Translations under genes and position numbers: made by a program
Part shown: in pieces, positions 1 to 9,473 of the stretch
How the letters are laid out: every line of letters starts with the position of its first letter
Numbering within the stretch: the stretch's first letter is position 1
Notes under the pieces: generated by a model
What the model was told of the DNA's origin: nothing
The model's input: the letters and a program-made list of their open reading frames with translations, nothing else
Databases searched by the model: none
DNA from: Richelia sinica FACHB-800
GTDB lineage: Bacteria > Cyanobacteriota > Cyanobacteriia > Cyanobacteriales > Nostocaceae
Assembly (NCBI RefSeq): GCF_014698825.1
Contig: NZ_JACJTT010000003.1
Span: 186,001 to 250,000, forward strand
Length of the DNA stretch: 64,000 bases
Reading direction: 5' to 3'

Positions 1-827
1 GTATTGAAGTTTTAAAACAAGCAGGATATAGGATTCCGCCACTAAATGTGTATGTGAAATCATCAGTACCCATGGGCGCAGGTTTATCTAGCAGCGCAGC
101 GTTGGAAGTCGCAACACTCAGGGCTATTCGCCAACTTTTGGACTTACCAATTGATGATGTAGAAATTGCCCAATTGGCCCAACAAGGGGAAATTCATTAT
201 GCAGGTGTCCAATGCAGCATTATGGATCAAATGGCGGCTAGTCTGGCTGATACTCAACATCTTTTGTTTTTAGATACCCGCACCTTAGAACGTCGTGTCC
301 TTCTTTTCCCTGACGGTACAACAACTTTAGTTATAGATAGTGGTGTCCCTCACACCCTCGCCACTAGCGGTTATAACCAACGTCGCCTTGAGTGCCAGGA
401 GGCTGCAAACTTATTAGGAGTTCAGTCTTTAAGAGATATTACAGATGCAAAGGTAGCAGAAACATTACCAGAACCATTAAACCGCCGCGTTCGTCATGTG
501 GTGACGGAAGATAACCGGGTTTTAGAAGCTGTGCAAGGAGTCACACCAGAGGTTTTTGGTGAATTGATGAACGCATCCCATGCTAGTTTGCGGGATGATT
601 ATGAAGTTTCTGTACCCGCTTTAGATACATTGGTAGAAATTTTACAGACGACTCCAGGGGTATTGGGTGCAAGGCTTACAGGTGCTGGTTTTGGTGGTGC
701 TTGTGTAGCGCTAGTTCCCTTAGGTGCAGAACAAGCCATCGCCACTCAAGTTCTGAAAGCCTATAACAATGCAGGTTATACAGGCAAGATTTTAGTTCCT
801 AACATCGAGGTGGATGATGCAGCCTAA
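1..827 (+). CDS. galK: Galactokinase, GHMP kinase family (5' end outside window)
   Basis: Reading frame is open from base 3, so the gene enters from the left edge and only about 275 C-terminal residues are visible. The GHMP ATP-binding motif PMGAGLSSSAAL and the galactokinase block GVQCSIMDQMA are present, and the C-terminal GHMP motif reads RLTGAGFGGACVAL. Galactokinases phosphorylate galactose with ATP to give galactose-1-phosphate, the first step of the Leloir pathway. The GALSGQ-type N-terminal signature lies outside the window, so a related sugar GHMP kinase is not fully excluded. The next gene is convergent, on the minus strand. Confidence 0.88.
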   Translation, partial: IEVLKQAGYRIPPLNVYVKSSVPMGAGLSSSAALEVATLRAIRQLLDLPIDDVEIAQLAQQGEIHYAGVQCSIMDQMAASLADTQHLLFLDTRTLERRVLLFPDGTTTLVIDSGVPHTLATSGYNQRRLECQEAANLLGVQSLRDITDAKVAETLPEPLNRRVRHVVTEDNRVLEAVQGVTPEVFGELMNASHASLRDDYEVSVPALDTLVEILQTTPGVLGARLTGAGFGGACVALVPLGAEQAIATQVLKAYNNAGYTGKILVPNIEVDDAA

Positions 828-985
828 AGTGATTTTTGGCAATGCTAATAGCGAAGGTGCAAATTTTTGTGTTGGCAGTGGCAATCAGAGCAATTAAAAA
901 GCTCACAAAGTGCGACTGAGATTAACTATCACTGCACCCTGTGAGCATATTTTAACCCTGAGAGGCGATCGCCACAGCTAGTCTT

Positions 986-2827
986 CTATACTGCTCGCTG
1001 CTGCATTAACACTTGATAGGAATATTGGAAATCATCAAGGGTAATTCTAATCGCTGCTGGGTCTGTTTCTCCTTGGGCGCGGAAACGGCGAATTGCTTCT
1101 ACCGCGGCTTGATTACAGAGTAAAACTAAATCTGCGCCATTCCAACCTTCTGTTTTATTGGCCCAATATTCCAAATCTACATCTAACATGGGTCGTCCTT
1201 GGGTGTAGACTTGCAAAATCTCTAGGCGGCTGGCTAAGTTTGGTAAGTCAACTTTAAGTTGTAAATCTAACCTTCCTGCCCGTAATAATGCTGGGTCAAG
1301 GGCATCCGGGCGATTTGTCGCCCCAATCACTAAAATCGTTGCCCCTGATTCTATGCCATCCAACTCTGTCAGTAATTGACCAACGACCCGATTACTCACA
1401 CCAGAATCACCAGTATAAGTTCCCCGTGCAGGTGCTAAGGTATCAATTTCATCAATAAATATCACACAGGGGTCTGCTTGTCGGGCTTTAGCAAATAATT
1501 CCCGTACCGCTTGTTCACTGGCTCCCACCCACCGGGTTAGTAATTCTGGGCCATTGACACCAATAAAATTAGCTCTAGCTTGGGAAGCAACAGCTTTTGC
1601 CAATAGGGTTTTACCTGTTCCCGGTGGGCCCCACAGTAAGATACCTTTGGGAGCAACAGCCTTAGTTTGGCGGTACAGTTCGGGATACAATAATGCCCCT
1701 TCTACTGACTCCCGCAGGGTTTGTTTAATTGCTTCTAAACCGCCAATATCATCCCATTCCACATGGGGAACTTCTACTTCCATACTCCGCAGCACTGCTG
1801 GTTTAACTTCTTTGAGTGCTTGCAGAAAGTCAGCCTGGCTGATGGTCATGGTTTCCGGCACTTGCACATCAATGGAAGGAACCTGACGACGCAGAGCCGA
1901 GTAAGCAGCTTTTTGACAGACAGCTTTTAAGTCGGCCCCAACAAATCCTACAGTGCGATCGCTAATAAATTCCAGACTCACTGTCTCATCTAACGGCATA
2001 GTCCGGGTCAGAACTTGCAGAATTTCCTTCCGTCCATCACCATCAGGAATCCGAAACTGGATTTCTCGGTCAAATCTTCCTGGACGACGCAATGCCGGGT
2101 CAAGATGATCGGGACGGTTAGTAGCGGCTAAAACTATCACACCTTGGTTGTGAGAAAAACCATCCATTAGGCTTAACAATTGGGCCACCAGCCGCTTTTC
2201 TACTTCCCCTTCCACCGCACTCCGGTCGGGAGCCAAGCTATCAATTTCATCAATAAAGATAATGCAGGGTGCATTTTTGGCAGCTTTTTCAAAGATACCC
2301 CGCAGTCTTTGTTCCGCCTCACCGTAATATTTACTGATGACTTCTGGCCCCACTAGCGCAATGTAATTCACTCCTAGTTCTTCCGCTAAAGCACGAGCAG
2401 TGAGGGTTTTACCAGTCCCTGGTGGCCCAACCAACAGTACCCCGTGGGTAGGTTCTAAACCCAGTTTCGCCAGCAAGTCAGGACGTTTTAGGGGAACAGC
2501 AATCAATTCTTTGAGTTCTTTGAGAACTTCACTCAGTCCACCAATATCTTTGAGCGTCATCCCTGAATTAGGGTCTGGGGGCACAACGGGTTCAGATGAA
2601 CCTGCATCACCACCCGGAGGAGTGGGAGTAGAAGGCGTGCGGATACGACTAGTTCCCACATCACTACCTTTATTACTGCTACGGGGAATATTTCCAGTTC
2701 TGGGAATACTGCTGAAGGAGCGTGAGTTAATTTGCACATCTGTCTTAACTTCGCCACTTTCAATTTTATCTTCTAAAGTTTTGATCAATTCTATCAACTG
2801 ATCAAATCCCTTAAATAAATCACTCAT
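986..2827 (-). CDS. CDC48/p97-like double AAA+ ATPase
   Basis: 613 residues with two AAA+ modules. Walker A motifs GPPGTGKT lie at 134-141 and 400-407; Walker B FIDEID lies at 191-196 and 457-462, and sensor ATNRPD motifs follow both. The first about 90 residues are not a CDC48 N-domain but a short helix plus a Ser/Pro/Gly-rich linker, so substrate or adaptor recognition must differ from p97. Such enzymes thread or unfold proteins as hexamers in the cytosol. It starts 40 bp after the ArsA-like gene, on the same strand, with a good ribosome site (AGAGGA). It is the last gene of the run reaching back to gvpW. A role in gas-vesicle assembly or quality control is inferred from position only. Confidence 0.9.
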   Translation of the reverse strand: MSDLFKGFDQLIELIKTLEDKIESGEVKTDVQINSRSFSSIPRTGNIPRSSNKGSDVGTSRIRTPSTPTPPGGDAGSSEPVVPPDPNSGMTLKDIGGLSEVLKELKELIAVPLKRPDLLAKLGLEPTHGVLLVGPPGTGKTLTARALAEELGVNYIALVGPEVISKYYGEAEQRLRGIFEKAAKNAPCIIFIDEIDSLAPDRSAVEGEVEKRLVAQLLSLMDGFSHNQGVIVLAATNRPDHLDPALRRPGRFDREIQFRIPDGDGRKEILQVLTRTMPLDETVSLEFISDRTVGFVGADLKAVCQKAAYSALRRQVPSIDVQVPETMTISQADFLQALKEVKPAVLRSMEVEVPHVEWDDIGGLEAIKQTLRESVEGALLYPELYRQTKAVAPKGILLWGPPGTGKTLLAKAVASQARANFIGVNGPELLTRWVGASEQAVRELFAKARQADPCVIFIDEIDTLAPARGTYTGDSGVSNRVVGQLLTELDGIESGATILVIGATNRPDALDPALLRAGRLDLQLKVDLPNLASRLEILQVYTQGRPMLDVDLEYWANKTEGWNGADLVLLCNQAAVEAIRRFRAQGETDPAAIRITLDDFQYSYQVLMQQRAV

Positions 2828-2867
2828 ATTTTTCCTCTTAGAAACAAGCTAAAAAAATCAGCTACCT

Positions 2868-4778
2868 TCAAACTGAGTTGGAGGCTAATGTATTAAATTC
2901 AAATAAAAGATTGGCAGCCCCTTGAATACGCTCAAACGGCTCAACTGATCTGGGCAAGTGAGGTAAGTGGATAATAGTTTGTTCTGGAAATAAGTTGTAG
3001 TCAATTTCCAGGTCTGAGTTGTAGTTATTTTCGACAATATAACTTTGTTGAATTCCCATTTGCTTGAGAGATTCCGTTAAGCGTATATGTTCAGAAATGA
3101 TTGCAGGTTCTGCTTGAACTACACCCACAAATTGAGTATGAAGGGGGTTTTTTAACTTTTTCTGAGCTTGCATAACTTGTTGGCGGAGATTCCTTAATCT
3201 GCCAATGAAATCTACTCGCCCTAAAATATCTTGATACTTAATCCACAACTTAAATATCCAAGATAACCAATCTCCTAAAGCTGAGGGCATTGCCAAAAAT
3301 TGTAGTAAATGTCCCGTAGGTGCAGTATCTAAAATAATCAAATCTTGCTGATTACTATCCAATAAATCGATAATAGTAATTAGAGATAACATTTCATCAA
3401 TGCCTGGTAGGGCTTGCGACATAATCTGTCGCCAAGCATCAGGAATATAAGCAATATTTATACTTGTTTCTGACTGAATACCTGTTCCTTCACCACTAAT
3501 CATATCTGCCAATTCCCAAAGATAGTCTTCTCGGAATTGGTCTAAGATTTTATTGGCATCAATTTCTTGTCCAGTTAAATTAGGAGTCAATAATTGCGTT
3601 TCATGTCCTAATTTTTTACCAAAAGCATCTCCCAAAGAATGGGCTGGGTCGATAGAAATTATGCTAATTCTGCGCTCAGGATAACGATTAGCAAGAGCTA
3701 AACCCATAGCACCAGATACGGTGGTTTTGCCCACACCACCTTTACCACCAACAATAATTAATTTACATCCTTCGGCGACAAAATCATGCAAACTGGGTAG
3801 GATTTTGGCTGGCCATTTCACTGGAGAAATATATATCGGTTGTACTTGCTCTATTTTTTGTATTTGTCCTGTTAAATTATCTAATTCCCAGCCACCTAAG
3901 GGTGGATAATGCTGTTGGGGTATAGTAAAAATCGGTTGATTAGGAGAAATTTTTAAGAATTGATTGAGTAAATTTTGCTGTTCTCCATAGCGGTCTGGAT
4001 CTATCTCAGGATTTTTAAGAATATGATTAATGAAGATACCTGCATAGGGTACATCAAGAGTAGTTAAATTTTCTAAAAATCGTTCAGTTTCAGCTAGACA
4101 CATAGGTTCAGCAATGGCAACCACTAAACAACCTGTAAATTGTTGATCTTGTAGTAATCTCCGACCTGCTGATAATTGATGCTTGAGGTCGGCTAAAAAC
4201 TGATCAACTTCATCACAGGTATAACTACCAGTGAAAGTTTCGGTAATAACTTGATGTTTTTTCTGAAATAATTCTAAGGAATTTAAAATTACATCTAAGA
4301 AATCTTTTAATCGCAACAAGTTTAATGTATGCCCAGAAGGAGCCATATCAACAACGATGCGATCAACAGTTTTTTCTGAGAGTAGACGTTGAATTTCTAA
4401 TAAACCCATTAATTCATTTAAGCCGGGCCAATTAAAATCCCACACAGGGGCTAAATCGTCCCCATCAGCCAAGCTGCCCCGCTCTACCAATATTTCTAAA
4501 AAATGACTATATTTAGCTCTAAATTCTAATAATAGTTTTTGAGCATCTAAAGCCTGAATACTCAAATTAGGTAAATCTGTTAATGGTAAAGCTTCATCTT
4601 CTACTGCTGACAGTAACACATCTCCTAAAGAATGGGCTGGGTCTGTAGACAGAAGCAAGATTTTTTCTTGAGGGAATTTCTTCGCCCAATAACGAGCAAA
4701 ACAGCAAGAAATTGTAGTTTTACCTACCCCTCCTTTGCCGCTAAACATAACTAAATTAAGTGAGTCGTACTGATTCAT
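2868..4778 (-). CDS. Double-domain ArsA/Get3-like ATPase
   Basis: 636 residues made of two tandem ArsA-type P-loop NTPase halves. Each begins with a deviant Walker A (SGKGGVGKTT near residue 14, GGKGGVGKTT near 343) followed by a TDPAHSLGD or IDPAHSLGD switch. The switch II motifs are DMAPSGHTLNLL and DTAPTGHLLQFL. Relatives are the bacterial arsenite pump ATPase ArsA and the eukaryotic Get3 tail-anchored-protein targeting factor. No arsenite pump or arsR is nearby. It lies 31 bp downstream of gvpW and 40 bp upstream of the AAA+ gene. A chaperone or targeting role for the hydrophobic shell protein GvpA is therefore plausible, but this is inference. Confidence 0.88.
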   Translation of the reverse strand: MNQYDSLNLVMFSGKGGVGKTTISCCFARYWAKKFPQEKILLLSTDPAHSLGDVLLSAVEDEALPLTDLPNLSIQALDAQKLLLEFRAKYSHFLEILVERGSLADGDDLAPVWDFNWPGLNELMGLLEIQRLLSEKTVDRIVVDMAPSGHTLNLLRLKDFLDVILNSLELFQKKHQVITETFTGSYTCDEVDQFLADLKHQLSAGRRLLQDQQFTGCLVVAIAEPMCLAETERFLENLTTLDVPYAGIFINHILKNPEIDPDRYGEQQNLLNQFLKISPNQPIFTIPQQHYPPLGGWELDNLTGQIQKIEQVQPIYISPVKWPAKILPSLHDFVAEGCKLIIVGGKGGVGKTTVSGAMGLALANRYPERRISIISIDPAHSLGDAFGKKLGHETQLLTPNLTGQEIDANKILDQFREDYLWELADMISGEGTGIQSETSINIAYIPDAWRQIMSQALPGIDEMLSLITIIDLLDSNQQDLIILDTAPTGHLLQFLAMPSALGDWLSWIFKLWIKYQDILGRVDFIGRLRNLRQQVMQAQKKLKNPLHTQFVGVVQAEPAIISEHIRLTESLKQMGIQQSYIVENNYNSDLEIDYNLFPEQTIIHLPHLPRSVEPFERIQGAANLLFEFNTLASNSV

Positions 4779-4809
4779 AAGATAAGCATCGCAATTAATA
4801 AATACTGGT

Positions 4810-5490
4810 TTAAATAAAATGGTAAGGAGGTAAGCAATCTTCTAGAAATAAATCCCAATGTGGACAAGATTGCTGCCAGGATAAAAACTTTTCTAGCAGC
4901 CAAATTTTATCTTGAGAATTAATCAGCAGATAAATTTTGACCTCTGCCTCCTGGTCTTGAATAAATACGGGTAATTGGTTGATGTTTTTGATTAAGTCAA
5001 TCAAATTTGCTTTTTCTTTGGCTTGGTCAAGACTGAAATTTTGATAGCTTTGATATTGTTGTTTCTTCGCCAAAAAGTAATTTCTACCTCTGGCTTCCAC
5101 TGGTGCTAACTCCTCTGGTTGACGGGGAATTAGTTTTAAAGCAAATTCGGTTTTACCATCAATTTGCTTGATTTTGTCTCGATATTCTTGGTAATGAGAT
5201 TTGAGATGGATAGAAAGCTTTTCCGTAGAAACGAAATATGTACCAAACCGCAAGGGTAGAACTGTTGTTTGCTGATAAAGTTCGCGAATTACCCGATCAT
5301 GGGATACAGCCATTTGGATAATTTTTTCATCATTATTCCTTAATGACTCGAATAATATTCCTGGTTCGACAATCGCTGACAGTTCATCACCATGAATTAA
5401 CATGACTTGACTAGCAAGACCCTGGGGCAAAGTCAAAGGAAAGCTAGGTGTTTCTAAAAAAGCATAGGTGTAGAAATTGTTTAAGTCCAT
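4810..5490 (-). CDS. gvpW: Gas vesicle protein GvpW (GvpF/L family)
   Basis: 226-residue protein with the GvpF/L fold signatures: an N-terminal YTYAFLE strand, the central VLPLRFGT motif and the C-terminal PPYHFI ending known from Nostocales GvpW. GvpF/L proteins are minor accessory proteins that bind GvpA and help nucleate the gas vesicle. This copy is paralogous to GvpF at 6536 (both have LPLRFG). It is separated from gvpG by the plus-strand gvpV, so it must be transcribed from its own promoter in 5491-5654 or by read-through. The ArsA-like gene follows after 31 bp. Confidence 0.88.
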   Translation of the reverse strand: MDLNNFYTYAFLETPSFPLTLPQGLASQVMLIHGDELSAIVEPGILFESLRNNDEKIIQMAVSHDRVIRELYQQTTVLPLRFGTYFVSTEKLSIHLKSHYQEYRDKIKQIDGKTEFALKLIPRQPEELAPVEARGRNYFLAKKQQYQSYQNFSLDQAKEKANLIDLIKNINQLPVFIQDQEAEVKIYLLINSQDKIWLLEKFLSWQQSCPHWDLFLEDCLPPYHFI

Positions 5491-5654
5491 ATATTTTTAC
5501 CAGATATAAATATTAGTTGACAGAAATTAAAGTGATTCTTTCTCTGAAAAAATGCAGTGATTGAAGTAAATAATAAATTCTTATTCTCTGTATAATTTAG
5601 TATTTACAATCAAATGAACTCAGTTATAATACTATAAAATATTCAGGTTGTTTT

Positions 5655-5972
5655 ATGAAAAACATTCGTAATCGTCATCTTGTTAGGTCTAGAATTAGTA
5701 CAATGCCTAGAAATAAATCTGATGCTTCCAGTCAATTGGATCTTTATAAATTGGTGACAGAAAAGCAACGAATTAATCGAGAGCTATCGGGAATTAAAGA
5801 GCGGATGACTGTACTTCAGAAACGGTTAGATATCCTTAACCAAGAGATAGAGACAACTGAAAGAACGATTAATAAATTGCGGCAACCCAACCATAAATCC
5901 ACTGATAAATTGATTCGGTCAAGTATCTTTGAAGAAGGAAATAATTATCATGCTTTTGAAATCGAATATTAA
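5655..5972 (+). CDS. gvpV: Gas vesicle protein GvpV (probable)
   Basis: 105 residues. An N-terminal basic stretch contains STMPRNKSDASSQLDLYKL, followed by a coiled coil (about 45-95) rich in Glu, Arg and Leu. This layout, a 'TMPR-K' segment followed by a short coiled coil, matches what I recall of cyanobacterial GvpV, whose function is not firmly established. It lies between gvpG and gvpW as in Anabaena flos-aquae, but here on the opposite strand, so it is a monocistronic unit closed by a clear terminator at 6017-6036. ATG at 5655 gives the longest form; the internal ATG at 5703 is an alternative start. Confidence 0.7.
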   Translation: MKNIRNRHLVRSRISTMPRNKSDASSQLDLYKLVTEKQRINRELSGIKERMTVLQKRLDILNQEIETTERTINKLRQPNHKSTDKLIRSSIFEEGNNYHAFEIEY

Positions 5973-6016
5973 TTGCTTTGAAGATTTAGGCAAGTAAACA
6001 AAGAGAAAAATATACG

Positions 6017-6036
6017 CCCGGTCAGCCGGGTTTTTT
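6017..6036 (+). terminator. Rho-independent terminator of gvpV
   Basis: Perfect stem CCCGG-TCAG-CCGGG followed by six T, 45 bp after the gvpV stop codon. It also faces the end of the gvpA-to-gvpG transcription unit coming from the other strand, where it would form the same stem preceded by A residues. Confidence 0.88.
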
Positions 6037-6064
6037 ATTGTTTACCTTGCCTGAAAAATCCATC

Positions 6065-6114
6065 TTTATAGCAGTAGACAAAAGAGTGAAGACATTAACT
6101 AAAACTTAGATGAC
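6065..6114. repeat. Dispersed repeat copy 1 (ATAGCA..GACATTAACTAA..ACTTAGA family)
   Basis: Contains TATAGCAGTAGACAAAAG and GACATTAACTAAAACTTAGA. Related sequence occurs at 13001, 27930 and 51131, always between genes. No coding potential is seen. Confidence 0.6.
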
Positions 6115-6136
6115 TGAACCACTACCACCAGAAAAA

Positions 6137-6466
6137 CTAAGATAACAAGACTAAAGTCGGTTCAGAATCAGCTTCTGATGTTACCTCTAGTTCTTCTTGC
6201 CAGTCTTCATACTCCTCAGCTAAGGCTGCCAAGCGGGATTCCTCTTCTAAAGCTTGGATTTTTAACAGAATTTCTTCTTCTTGAGCCTCGAAATCTTCTT
6301 CACTGATTTCGCCAATATCGAAAGAGAGTTGTAAGCTTAATAATCGTTTATGCAAATTTTCTTGAGCGTCGAATTCAGTATTAGTCCGCTCTTGAATTTG
6401 CTCGGCAATCCATACAACTCCACTGATTGGCCCCATGACGGGTGCTAGTAAAACTTTCATTAACAT
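6137..6466 (-). CDS. gvpG: Gas vesicle protein GvpG
   Basis: 109 residues with the start placed at the ATG at 6466, because AGGAG lies seven bases upstream; an earlier GTG at 6475 overlaps that ribosome site. The N-terminus (LLAPVMGPISGVVWIAEQIQE) and the central LSLQLSFDIGEISEEDFE block are typical of GvpG, and the C-terminus is very acidic. GvpG is a small accessory protein that interacts with GvpF/L during vesicle nucleation. It follows gvpF by about 70 bp on the same strand. Confidence 0.9.
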   Translation of the reverse strand: MLMKVLLAPVMGPISGVVWIAEQIQERTNTEFDAQENLHKRLLSLQLSFDIGEISEEDFEAQEEEILLKIQALEEESRLAALAEEYEDWQEELEVTSEADSEPTLVLLS

Positions 6467-6535
6467 GGTGATCACTCCTATTGAGTGGTGAAGTTAGGCT
6501 GGGAGGTAGGGAAATAATTGATAGACAGTTGACTA

Positions 6536-7273
6536 TCATGAAGCAAGCTGGGCAAAGGTATAGGGAGCAGTAAAATTGTTGTAGCGAATGCGTAGGCGAT
6601 CGCCAAATTGCTTGTCAATGGCTTCCACGCGATCGCTAAATACAGATTCTTTGTCCCAAGGAATGAGAAACGCAGCGTTGTAGATCATTTCTTCTGTCAT
6701 AGGTTCACTTTCCACCACCTCCTTAGCTAAAGGATTGAGTTCATGACAGAAAACCTGAATTACATCTTGCTTGCGGGCCAATAAATTACTTTCAATCAAT
6801 TGACCAATTTGAATCACCTCTTCCATACTGAGCTTTTTTCCCTCCATGTTGTCCCGCTGCTGTTTTAATTCTGGATTAGATTCCATCATTGATTGCAGTT
6901 CTGCCTTGGTATCCCAAAGAATCTTAATACTTACCTCTCGTTGTCCTGCCAGTTTTTGAAACAACTCTGTTAACTGTTCTTTATATGGCTTAATTAGTTG
7001 GGCATTGATGCTTTCCCAATCTTTGACAACTAATCCAAAGCGCAGCGGTAGCAGGGTGTAAAATCCTGCTTGCATTGTTTGTTCTAGAACTTTTTCATGG
7101 GTTAATAAATTGCGACGAGAAGCCAAATATTTTTCTTGACGAGCCTCTGAATATAAAAAACTAAATCCATCAACAACTTGACTCGCAATTGCTTGACCAT
7201 CTAATCCATTCACTCCAACAGGAGGAGCGACTTCTTCAGGAAAAATGCCGTACAAATAAAGACCAAAACTCAT
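6536..7273 (-). CDS. gvpF: Gas vesicle protein GvpF (GvpF/L family)
   Basis: 245 residues with the GvpL/F family hallmarks: N-terminal LYLYGIFPE, then YSEARQEKYLASRRNLLTHEKVLEQ, TLLPLRFGLVVKD in the middle, and a C-terminal RIRYNNFTAPYTFAQL. GvpF is a GvpA-binding accessory protein located at the gas-facing side in studied cyanobacteria. It sits 46 bp after gvpK and is followed by gvpG, the usual cyanobacterial order N-J-K-F-G. It is one of two F/L paralogues here; the other is gvpW. Confidence 0.94.
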   Translation of the reverse strand: MSFGLYLYGIFPEEVAPPVGVNGLDGQAIASQVVDGFSFLYSEARQEKYLASRRNLLTHEKVLEQTMQAGFYTLLPLRFGLVVKDWESINAQLIKPYKEQLTELFQKLAGQREVSIKILWDTKAELQSMMESNPELKQQRDNMEGKKLSMEEVIQIGQLIESNLLARKQDVIQVFCHELNPLAKEVVESEPMTEEMIYNAAFLIPWDKESVFSDRVEAIDKQFGDRLRIRYNNFTAPYTFAQLAS

Positions 7274-7319
7274 AAGCTGCCAATAAATTAAACTTAAACT
7301 TACAATTGATAACTGGGGG

Positions 7320-7796
7320 CTAAATTGGCTTAGAAGTTAACACCAACTGTAATTTGGCGTGAATTAAATCCAATTGTGCTAAACCAAGGTCAATTTCACC
7401 ATCCACAACGATGCCAGTATTTAATAGTCGATCTAATAGTTCTAGGATTGAAGGTTTACTACTTGGTTCTCCTGGGTAATAAGAGCCAGAACTAGGTAAC
7501 AAAGTCCCAAATTCTCCTAAATTTATATTTAAGTCGGCTGGATCAATTTCAAATATCTGACACAAATGTAAAATCTGTTCCTCTAATTTCTGTAAACTGA
7601 CTGCGGCTCTATCTAAGTCAGATTCACTCAGATAATTCTGATCCATACGGCGAATTATTTGAGCTTCCATGAGTTGACGCAGCAACTCTAATACAGTCAA
7701 AAACAAAGGTGCTAAACCCGCTTCATTTTTAGATTTAGAAGCGGTGTTTTGCAAATATTTGGAATCGTCAACTGAAGTACAAAGCATTTCCATCAT
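7320..7796 (-). CDS. gvpK: Gas vesicle protein GvpK
   Basis: 158 residues. The C-terminal half carries LLDRLLNTGIVVDGEIDLGLAQLDLIHAKLQLVL, the GvpK family signature, which resembles the GvpA alpha-beta-beta core. The N-terminal half is helical and contains RRMDQNYLSESDLDRAAVSLQKLEEQI. GvpK is an essential minor assembly protein. Two consecutive ATGs (7796 and 7793) could start it. It is 52 bp after gvpJ. Confidence 0.93.
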   Translation of the reverse strand: MMEMLCTSVDDSKYLQNTASKSKNEAGLAPLFLTVLELLRQLMEAQIIRRMDQNYLSESDLDRAAVSLQKLEEQILHLCQIFEIDPADLNINLGEFGTLLPSSGSYYPGEPSSKPSILELLDRLLNTGIVVDGEIDLGLAQLDLIHAKLQLVLTSKPI

Positions 7797-7848
7797 GCCA
7801 CCTCATTCAAGCATTTAAATTCGATTCCAGTTCTCATGACGATAGAAA

Positions 7849-8322
7849 TCACTCCTCAATGGCAATTAATGAATCTTCAAATTGAGAATCTATCGGTGTA
7901 GAAATACTTTCTCTATCCAGAAGTTGAGCATCATTTTCCACATTATTTACTGTGGATGGAATTTGTACGTTAACAGTGCTAGATGTCAGTAATTTAATCT
8001 GTTCTTCTAAACTGGCAAGGCGATTTTGCAGTTGTTGATTTTCTGTCAATAAACTTTGTGCTTTGCTACTGAGATAAGGGTCATTTTCCCACCAATTAAT
8101 ACCCATCTCTTTAGCTTTATCAACAGAGGATACTAACAAGCGAATGCGAATGTGTAACAGTTCTGTAGAGGCGATAGATACGGAAATGTCACCAGCAATT
8201 ACAATACCTTTATCTAAAACTCTTTCCAGAATGTCTGCTAAAGTCGAACCTTGGGTAGATGTATTAATAGTTCGACTAGAGTTGGCTTGAGGACGTGTGG
8301 GGAGAATGGGGGTAGAAGTCAC
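7849..8322 (-). CDS. gvpJ: Gas vesicle protein GvpJ (GvpA paralogue)
   Basis: 157 residues. Residues about 27-75 hold a GvpA-like core ([23 protein letters not shown]...[20 protein letters not shown]). A long C-terminal extension with a Leu-rich helix and an acidic tail distinguishes GvpJ from GvpA. GvpJ is thought to cap or nucleate the conical ends. It begins with GTG, and its first bases overlap the gvpN stop (GTGA arrangement), so it is translationally coupled to gvpN. Confidence 0.92.
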   Translation of the reverse strand: MTSTPILPTRPQANSSRTINTSTQGSTLADILERVLDKGIVIAGDISVSIASTELLHIRIRLLVSSVDKAKEMGINWWENDPYLSSKAQSLLTENQQLQNRLASLEEQIKLLTSSTVNVQIPSTVNNVENDAQLLDRESISTPIDSQFEDSLIAIEE

Positions 8323-9473
8323 GAATGGTTCAACTCTTGAATAGTGTAGAGACGATTAATTTTGTTCACCAAGGATTTTTGCTCTAAAGAGCGGAGGGCA
8401 TTTAAGACAATGTTACGGTCTAAATTTAAGCCTTTTTGTAATCCTGTAATCCCTTCACTTCTTTGCTGAACTAAATAGTTGTAAACTTCTTTCTCGAAGG
8501 GAACATCATTGTCAGTTGGTTCGCTCAAGTGAGAACTATCTTCAATTGTGATACTCTCTACTTGTTGTGCAGCACATTCCTTCAGCACTTCTAGGAAAAT
8601 ACTGGTGCATTCTGCCAGAGATAAGTGAGTGCGATTGAAGAGAATATCCATCGCAATTTCTCGAAAATCTGAATTTTTTGGTGTGGCTAAGATATCGTTG
8701 TCTGCACAGACTTTGGCAATCATTAAACAAGACCTTAACCCAGAAGTTTTTTCTGCTCCTGTAGCTAATCGGAAGGTTTTAACTAAATGTACGATTAAGT
8801 GAGCAGATTCTCTATCTATATTAGTTTTCTGAATTAATATTTCCCTTTGAGTTACCTCATCTGGTTCTGGCATATTGATAGTAACTAATCTATCCATCAA
8901 AGCATCTTGGGTGGAGTGAACACCGCAATATTCTTCAGGATTAGAGGTAAAAATCACCCGAAATTGGGGATTTACATTCAAATATTCTGGCTGGTTGCTA
9001 CTAGGAGGAAGGCTGAGGATTTTCTCTTCTAAGGCTGATAGTAAGACGTTATTAACTTCTGGACGTGAACGGTTAAATTCGTCATAGACTAGGGTAAAGC
9101 CTTCTCTACAAGCCAATGTGAGCCGTGAGTCAACCCAATTTTGTCGGAATTCATCTTCCATTTTGACAACATTGTGGATATAATTATCCAACAATTTTTT
9201 ATGGGTATAGCCAGATTCACTACCAATCAAATCGGAACTTTTAAATTCGTCGTCTCCAAACAGCAACATGACTGGTCTATTGAGACAGTGAGCAAGATGT
9301 AGGGCTAAAGTTGTTTTTCCTGTTCCAGCGGGACCGCGTAAGTGAATAGGAAAACCTGATTGGAGATAACGTAATGCCCGAAATGCCACTTTTTCGATAG
9401 CAGGTGTCACCACAAACTGCCCTGGACGAACACGAAGAACGGCTCTTTTATGATTCATCTTGGTAATTGTCAT
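8319..9473 (-). CDS. gvpN: Gas vesicle protein GvpN, MoxR-type AAA+ ATPase
   Basis: 384 residues. An AAA+ core carries Walker A GPAGTGKT at 47-54, Walker [10 protein letters not shown] and a sensor FTSNPEEY. GvpN is needed for full-sized vesicles and is believed to remodel the growing shell. Beyond the AAA+ core there is an extra C-terminal segment (about 325-384, [35 protein letters not shown]) that looks like a winged-helix module; this fold is my inference. It is translationally coupled to gvpJ. The 321-bp gap to gvpC contains a strong hairpin. Confidence 0.94.
   Translation of the reverse strand: MTITKMNHKRAVLRVRPGQFVVTPAIEKVAFRALRYLQSGFPIHLRGPAGTGKTTLALHLAHCLNRPVMLLFGDDEFKSSDLIGSESGYTHKKLLDNYIHNVVKMEDEFRQNWVDSRLTLACREGFTLVYDEFNRSRPEVNNVLLSALEEKILSLPPSSNQPEYLNVNPQFRVIFTSNPEEYCGVHSTQDALMDRLVTINMPEPDEVTQREILIQKTNIDRESAHLIVHLVKTFRLATGAEKTSGLRSCLMIAKVCADNDILATPKNSDFREIAMDILFNRTHLSLAECTSIFLEVLKECAAQQVESITIEDSSHLSEPTDNDVPFEKEVYNYLVQQRSEGITGLQKGLNLDRNIVLNALRSLEQKSLVNKINRLYTIQELNHS

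Noticed and set aside
1554-2801. Plus-strand ORFs inside the AAA+ gene
   Set aside because: Shadow frames of a well-supported AAA+ ATPase.
2868-4778. Arsenite efflux ATPase as the function of the ArsA-like gene
   Set aside because: No arsB, arsD or arsR nearby, and the gene is linked to gvpW; generic ArsA/Get3-like name kept.
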